12,330 nt of DNA from Jimgerdemannia flammicorona (lineage: Eukaryota; Mucoromycota; Endogonomycetes; Endogonales; Endogonaceae), in the NCBI GenBank assembly GCA_003990745.1, contig RBNI01005617.1, forward strand, positions 1 through 12,330, read 5' to 3'. Below the pieces are notes generated by a model, which worked only from the letters and a program-made list of their open reading frames with translations, made no database searches and had not been told where the DNA came from. Below, piece after piece: positions 8,474 to 12,330 of this stretch. A program made the position numbers and the translations under genes. The stretch's first letter is position 1. Every line of letters begins with the position of its first letter.

Positions 8474-8890
8474 TCCTGTGGATCCGAATCCTTTCCTTCC
8501 TCTCTCTGTTTTCTGCAACTTCTTGACTTCCATGATTTTTGGTTGTAGAACTGGGAAGATCAGCATCTGTGCCAGCCGATCCTTCTTCTTGACTGGGAAT
8601 GGAATGGTAGGATTGTGATTCCTAGCGATGAGTAGTATTTCCCCAATGTAGTCTGAATTGATGACTCCTCCTTCAATGGTGATTTCGCTTTTTGCCAGGC
8701 TGCTTCTTGTTTTGAGAATTCCAATGTGGTCCTTTGGAATGGTCATCTCCAGTCCAGTTGCAAGTAGGGTGGTTGTCTGGGGCTCCAGTACGGTTTTCTC
8801 CACTGTGGCGATATCTATTCCGGCTGTATTTTCTGACTTATATTCTAGTAGAACTGCATCAGGATGGATTTTTTGAATCTTGACCTTGAT
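8474..8890 (-). pseudogene. dUTPase domain inside the pol polyprotein
   Basis: All five trimeric dUTPase motifs are visible in order: AGIDI (motif 1), KTRSSLAKS (motif 2), GGVINSDYIGEI (motif 3), KKKDRLAQMLIFPV (motif 4) and ERGRKGFGSTG (motif 5, Gly-rich P-loop-like arm). The enzyme hydrolyses dUTP to dUMP and pyrophosphate, limiting uracil in newly made DNA. It sits between protease and reverse transcriptase in the same frame, so it was presumably cut out of the polyprotein. Motif 3 has Asn (codon 8659-8657) where the family has a catalytically important Asp, so this copy is probably inactive. dUTPases are known in some retroviruses (for example non-primate lentiviruses and betaretroviruses). 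I cannot verify here how common they are in fungal gypsy elements. Confidence 0.93.
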
Positions 8891-9319
8891 TTCTTCTTCA
8901 TCGTTGCTGTCTTCTAGGAGGGCTAGTGGTTTGTCATCTTCCTCTTCTTCTTTTTTTCTTCTGGCCTATTCTTCAAGAACCTTCTGTTTTCTTTCATAGT
9001 CAATCTTCTTGATTGTTCCAGTGCATTGGTAGCAATCATTGACATGCTCCATACAGTACATCTTGATTCCGTGGGGGCAGACTCCTTGTGGTGCATATCC
9101 TTCTGCAATCTTCTTGCACCATTCCTCCTCACTCATCCATCTGACTTTCTTCTTTTTCTATGTGGTTACCATGTAGGCTTCCTCTTGCTCACCTTCTTCT
9201 TCCTCCATCTCGGGGAGCACTCCTTTGTTAACATTGATAGGGATTCGCATCTTTTGTCCTTGGTAGACAATCTGTATCTTCTGTGCATTCAGATCAATTA
9301 TTGCTCTGGCTTTGTGAAG
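8891..9319 (-). pseudogene. linker between protease and dUTPase, acidic/basic and Cys-rich
   Basis: In the pol frame this segment holds a Glu-rich stretch, the Cys-rich motif described separately, and a Lys/Glu-rich stretch next to the dUTPase. Three TAG stops interrupt it (plus-strand positions 9320, 9158 and 8966). The amino-acid pattern across the stops is continuous, so it was translated as one unit before decay. No named family is recognised. Confidence 0.6.
9023..9118 (-). other. putative zinc-binding Cys motif (C-x7-C-x6-C-x2-C)
   Basis: In the pol frame cysteine codons end at plus-strand positions 9079, 9055, 9034 and 9025, giving C-x7-C-x6-C-x2-C, with a fifth Cys at 9118 and His residues beside two of them (CPHG and MEH). 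The spacing differs from the CCHC knuckle in Gag and the integrase finger. Zinc binding is inference. Confidence 0.5.
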
Positions 9320-9703
9320 CTACTGGTTGCTGATGAGGATGTCATAGTTGGTTGTATTTGTTATGATCACATCAACTGGGATGGTTGCTCCTCTGAACTT
9401 GATGGGAATATCTCGGATCTTTCCCAGAGGGGTGGCTCTTGTGCCATCTGCTGTGACGAATACCAGCTTGGTTGCTTCTTCAATTTCCCATCCTAAGCGG
9501 TCTACTGCCTTCTTGCTGAGGAGACATCCTCCTGCTCCTGTGTCTATGATGGCTTCAAAGATTCTATCTTCGATTTGGTAGGTTGCATAGGCAGAAGTCT
9601 TGCGGTTGTCTTTACTTTCCTCTCCAGAGTCTTCTTGAACATTATTGGCCTCGGTTATCTTCCAACCTTGCTCCTTGGTGGTTTCTGCCAGTCCAAATCT
9701 CAT
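9320..9703 (-). pseudogene. retroviral-type aspartic protease
   Basis: The active-site motif is AIIDTGAGGCLLS (Asp-Thr-Gly at about 9544-9536), followed by hydrophobic strands and the second conserved region, DVIITN with DILIS, near the end. Such proteases work as homodimers to cleave Gag-Pol. The usual Gly after the last hydrophobic strand (I-L-G) is Ser here, perhaps another G-to-A change. A TAG follows directly (9322-9320). It lies about 180 codons after the Gag zinc knuckle, in the same frame. Confidence 0.9.
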
Positions 9704-10027
9704 TTGCTGCCTGAATGTGGGGATTTCTGCCAGCTGGCCGAAGGTTGCATTGACTTTTTGTTGGCTGAGATCCTTGAAGATATCATACTTGAAGGTCTTG
9801 GTCTTATGAAGCTTCTTCTCCTTTTCTCCTTTACTTGCTGGAGTGGTTCCTCAGATGATATCTTGGACTGCTTGCTCGAGCTCTATGTCTTGATCCATTT
9901 CTTCAGCTTGGCTTTCTGTGGTTGTTTCCATCTGCTTTTCCACTGAGTTCTTCTTGGGTCTTCCTGGCAGTCTCTTGTAGGATTTCTTGTGAACATCCTT
10001 CTTGGTGGTCTGAGCAGGATAGGTCTT
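9704..10027 (-). pseudogene. Gag-protease linker
   Basis: In the same frame as Gag and protease. A Lys/Pro-rich part (KRLPGRPKK) is followed by an acidic, Gln-rich part and a FGQLAEIPTFRQQ segment leading into the protease. One TGA (9853-9851) interrupts it. It has no catalytic motif and is probably a spacer or cleavage region. Confidence 0.6.
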
Positions 10028-10948
10028 CTATTCCTCATCTGAATCTCCAATTTCCTCAAAGGTAATGATGTTGGCTTGCTCCTTATTTCTAGTAGTAGCA
10101 TTGCTTGGTTGGGCCTTGCACTTGGTTTCACTTATATATTTATATGAGTAGTGGCCTTCTTTTCCGCAGCTGTAGCAGGTACCTTTCTTCTTGTCTGAGG
10201 TGGTAGCAAACTTCTGAATTGGGCGGCGATCTCTTCCTCTGATTTCCTTTACCACATCTCCTAGGTGAGCGGTCATTTTGGTGAACTGTTTGGCAAGTTC
10301 TTCAATAGAATCACTGTTTCTCTGTTGTTCTGTAGCTTTTGGCTGAGGTGTGTTTCGATTGATCATAGTGGTAGGGATCACACTAGTTGGCTTGAGAGCT
10401 TCGATTCTAATGCCAGTAACTCTTTCCATTGTGTGGTCTTGTGGATGTCTAGCTATCCAATATCGCTGAGCATAGGTGACCTTTTGTGCCAGATCCAGGA
10501 CTATTGGTGATGAGCAGATGACCAAGGCTATCTCTGGGTGAACTCCTTTCATGAAGGTTGCTTCTGCTACTTGGTCTTGGATGACATCAGCATAATTTAC
10601 GAGGATTATCTGATATCAGATTCTTGTGAAGAATGTGTTTGGATCCTCATTCATTCCTTGACATATTGTATTGAGCTGGTCCTTCAGGGCTTGCTTGATC
10701 TCATCTGTGTAATAGATATTCCAGAGCCAGGTCTTCTGTGCATTCAGTATAGCATCGGCATCATTTCCTGCATGGGTTGCGGCTGTAAATGCTGCTCTTG
10801 CGGGTCCTCATAGGCTGTAGGGCATGAGGGCTACTTGCTGTCCTGCAGTTAAGGTCCTAACAGCAGCATACTGCTCGAAATCGTCTATGAAGGTGATGAT
10901 TGATTCGTCTGAAGTATATCCATGGAATATAGGTGGTCTCATGTCCAT
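10028..10948 (-). pseudogene. Gag (capsid-like domain and CCHC zinc knuckle)
   Basis: The start ATG is at 10948-10946, about 100 nt inside the 5' LTR, and begins MDMRPP followed by IFHGYTSDE and FIDDFEQY. This pattern and the following VALMPYSL and GPAR resemble the retrotransposon Gag capsid family. A basic linker leads to a zinc knuckle C-x2-C-x4-H-x4-Y (10177-10136): the last ligand should be Cys but reads Tyr (TAT), a one-base TGT-to-TAT change. Two TGA codons (10810-10808 and 10618-10616) interrupt the capsid part, one replacing the residue between SL and GP. A TAG at 10030-10028 closes the run. Gag binds the element RNA and forms virus-like particles. Confidence 0.9.
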
Positions 10949-11030
10949 TTTGTCTGATTGTATTGTGTGAGTTCTTGTGGTAGCAGTTGTTTGTTGTTCA
11001 GCTTAAAAGTGAGGGATTCGTCTTGAATCA

Positions 11031-11048
11031 CCAGCCAATGGGCACCAA
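11031..11048 (-). promoter_or_regulatory. candidate primer binding site
   Basis: On the minus strand TTGGTGCCCATTGGCTGG begins three bases inside the end of the 5' LTR. A TGG start complementary to a tRNA CCA end is what a primer site needs. I could not assign the tRNA from memory, and decay may have altered it. Confidence 0.6.
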
Positions 11049-11050
11049 GT

Positions 11051-11523
11051 TGTAACGTAGTGGACACTTAACCTTGTAAGTATGTCAGATTTCTGTATCT
11101 TGAATTCTTGATCTTCTTTGACTCCGCAGAGTCCTCGGTATGCAGGGGTGGGTGAGTTCAAAGTATATCTGCCTGCAGGCTTACTAGTTCCTTTGCTTTC
11201 TCTTTGCTTTGAACTATTTCGATCTGAGGTTTATTCACTCTAGGATACTGGGTTATTTATACAGGTTTTGCTAGCTATGTGATGGCTAAGTTATGCGGCT
11301 AAGTTAATGAGTCATTTAGTAAGTGTTGAGACTTTTCAACATTGTCTAAATGCTATACTATATTGGGTCATCGATTTTGCAAATGTCGAGATATTTCGAC
11401 ATTGTCTAAATCAGAGACTTGGCTAACTATAAGGTTATACTATACTGGAAATTGGATTCAGGTACTGCGATCAAATGTCTAATTCCCCCTGATTCAAATT
11501 ACTAATTCGGATTGACCGTCACA
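11051..11523 (-). repeat. 5' LTR
   Basis: 473 bp; on the minus strand it starts TGTGACGG and ends CGTTACA, with canonical TG...CA ends. TATA box at 11261-11254 and AATAAA at 11235-11230. Of the two palindromes in U3, the distal one keeps its TGTCGA/TCGACA arms, while the one nearer the TATA box reads TGTTGA/TCAACA: both arms changed at CpG yet still pair. Confidence 0.95.
11230..11261 (-). promoter_or_regulatory. 5' LTR promoter: TATA box and AATAAA
   Basis: TATAAATA (11261-11254), then ACCC, then AATAAA (11235-11230). This drives the genomic RNA leftwards toward gag, with start near 11225-11235. The same pair sits in the 3' LTR at 5012-5005 and about 4986-4981, where AATAAA would direct polyadenylation. 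Confidence 0.7.
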
Positions 11524-11527
11524 GTAG
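11524..11527. repeat. target site duplication GTAG, right copy
   Basis: It matches 4798-4801 exactly and directly abuts the LTR end. Confidence 0.75.
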
Positions 11528-11747
11528 TTATCTTTCTAGTTATACTATCTCCAATAGCAGTTGCATCATTAATCACCAGCTCAGCCTCAGAACTTCTAGT
11601 TATATTAGTTACACCTCTCTGTCTCTGACCTCTGTTAGTTATCTGACTAGTTACCTGACTCTCTCTTCTATTAATATTATATCTCTCCTACTTTATCACT
11701 ACTGGTCTAACTATAGCTCTCCTATCTAGTACTCTTAATAAATCAAA
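11524..11747 (-). pseudogene. right part of the AT-rich coding remnant split by the retrotransposon
   Basis: On the minus strand an open run from 11747 to 11691 ends at one TAG (11690-11688). The same frame then stays open through 11687-11524. Without the element it continues in phase to 4707, an 85-codon run. The residues are Arg/Gln/Thr/Ser-rich near the start (RGQRQRG) and then mixed. The family is not recognised. The TAG lies before Glu-Arg and could be a former TGG. Confidence 0.45.
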
Positions 11748-11833
11748 TTAAATGCTAATTTAATTCAAAATTCAATTCAAACTCTATTTTTTGAAATATA
11801 ATAATTTGATAAATATATATTCAAATTTAACAG

Positions 11834-11886
11834 TCTTTAGCTTATTAGATTTCTCTATATATAAAGCAAATCTAATAAGCTAAAGA
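11834..11886. repeat. perfect 19-bp inverted repeat with 15-bp loop
   Basis: The left arm at 11834-11852 (TCTTTAGCTTATTAGATTT) is the exact reverse complement of 11868-11886. The loop is AT-rich. It could be a foldback element remnant, paired terminal repeats of a tiny element, or a transcribed hairpin. No gene touches it. Confidence 0.85.
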
Positions 11887-12221
11887 TTATTAACAAAAAG
11901 CTATAAACTTTTTCTCTGGTATAATTTGAGTTATACAAACTTTTGACAATACTTTTAGTATTATTTTTGAAGAAAAAGTACTAATAATATAGCAACTGAT
12001 GAGTATTTTGAGGAGTATGCTGAGCAGGGAGGCCTCAGTGTATTTGACTGATAGTATGTAAAAAGGAGTTATAAATTGGGAGAGAGTCTGTTGGGCACTC
12101 TCTCTAGTAGACAAAGAGATAGTCAAGGTGGATCTAGTCAATAAGAGTCTGAGAGGATGAGCTTTATTAACAAGGTCAAGATGGAACATTTAGTAACTGG
12201 TAGTGCTCCGAATGGATGGAG
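11887..12221. other. intergenic, no supported gene
   Basis: Moderately AT-rich. Short open runs exist on both strands: on the plus strand from about 11997 to 12049, and again to about 12149 after two stops, with Glu/Ser/Arg-rich residues. A minus-strand 99-codon frame shows no family features. The plus-strand runs may be a decayed coding fragment, but nothing decides it. Confidence 0.4.
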
Positions 12222-12330
12222 TTGATCCGGATGAGATTCGAATCAGATTCGTCATGTGATGGATTCGAATCAACTCGGATTGGTCTCGTGATCTGATCCG
12301 GATTGATCCGGATTGATCCGGATTGATCCA
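12222..12330. repeat. degenerate then perfect 10-bp tandem repeat (GATCCGGATT), cut by window end
   Basis: From 12295 to the end GATCCGGATT repeats three and a half times without change. Upstream (12222-12294) are variants such as GATTCGAATC and GATTCGTCAT. Each unit has a central CpG in a near-palindrome. The array runs off the window, so its length is unknown. Confidence 0.85.

Larger units (their letters stand above)
4802..11523 (-). mobile_element. complete but inactivated Ty3/gypsy-type LTR retrotransposon with dUTPase and accessory ORF
   Basis: A 6722-bp element transcribed right to left, with 473-bp LTRs at both ends, a primer binding site beside the 5' LTR, and a polypurine tract beside the 3' LTR. 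The domain order Gag-PR-dUTPase-RT-RH-IN places it with Ty3/gypsy (integrase after RNase H). Gag through RNase H shares one frame from the ATG at 10948. Integrase is in a second frame and the accessory ORF in a third. In-frame stops occur at plus-strand positions 10808, 10616, 10028, 9851, 9320, 9158, 8966, 7622 and 6953, then in integrase at 6913, 6784, 6631, 6331, 6052, 5911 and 5866. It could not encode its own proteins as it stands. Confidence 0.95.

Noticed and set aside
9026..9496. Plus-strand 156-codon open frame
   Set aside because: Antisense to protease and the Cys-rich linker; no independent motif.
9575..9946. Plus-strand 123-codon hydrophobic frame that could suggest a membrane protein
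   Set aside because: The hydrophobicity comes from reading Lys/Glu-rich Gag-Pol codons backwards as Leu, Phe and Ser.
11890..12189. Minus-strand 99-codon frame, Ser/Leu/Ile-rich
   Set aside because: No motif, and composition as expected from AT-rich DNA; the opposite strand also has open runs, so neither is supported.

Overview
The window looks like repeat-rich eukaryotic DNA, most likely heterochromatin of a filamentous fungus. It has no bacterial-style gene layout, very AT-rich stretches, a complete but dead Ty3/gypsy-type LTR retrotransposon, and mutations dominated by C-to-T and G-to-A changes, as left by RIP or by deamination of methylated cytosine. The host assignment is inference; a plant or another eukaryote with heavy cytosine methylation is not excluded. 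No ordinary host gene, tRNA or rRNA was recognised.

Left end (1-1500, plus strand): an undamaged 271-codon reading frame (103-918), then a promoter-like block with a duplicated 70-bp unit of palindromes, a TATAAATA box and an AATAAA signal. The protein resembles the extra reading frame found downstream of integrase in the large element on the other strand, and the TATA/AATAAA block is laid out as in that element's LTR. I read this part as the 3' end of a second, younger, related retroelement that starts outside the window.

Middle (about 1500-4797): very AT-rich, no intact gene. It holds an 18-bp-type tandem repeat, a 61-bp tandem repeat, AATT-rich low complexity, and a decayed minus-strand gene whose Gln/Ala/Thr repeats carry eight in-frame TAA codons where CAA is expected.

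Main element (4802-11523, minus strand, 6722 bp): two 473-bp LTRs, a 4-bp target duplication GTAG, a candidate primer binding site and a polypurine tract. The order in the direction of transcription is Gag with a CCHC knuckle, aspartic protease, a Cys-rich segment, a dUTPase with all five motifs, reverse transcriptase, RNase H, integrase (H2C2-type finger, D,D35E core, GPY/F-like tail), and then a separate accessory frame that overlaps the integrase stop by 11 nt. The copy is inactive: nine in-frame stops from gag to RNase H, seven in integrase, three in the accessory frame, a one-nucleotide frame change between RNase H and integrase, and several lost catalytic or zinc-binding residues. Its two LTRs differ at 25 positions, all transitions, 16 of them at CpG sites.

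Right flank (11524-12330): the other half of the AT-rich open frame that the element interrupted, a perfect 19-bp inverted repeat, about 330 bp without a supported gene, and a 10-bp CpG-containing tandem array running off the window edge.

The most novel point is the combination of an in-frame retrotransposon dUTPase, an adjoining Cys-rich segment, and an unrecognised post-integrase protein that appears to be shared by two different elements in the same window.
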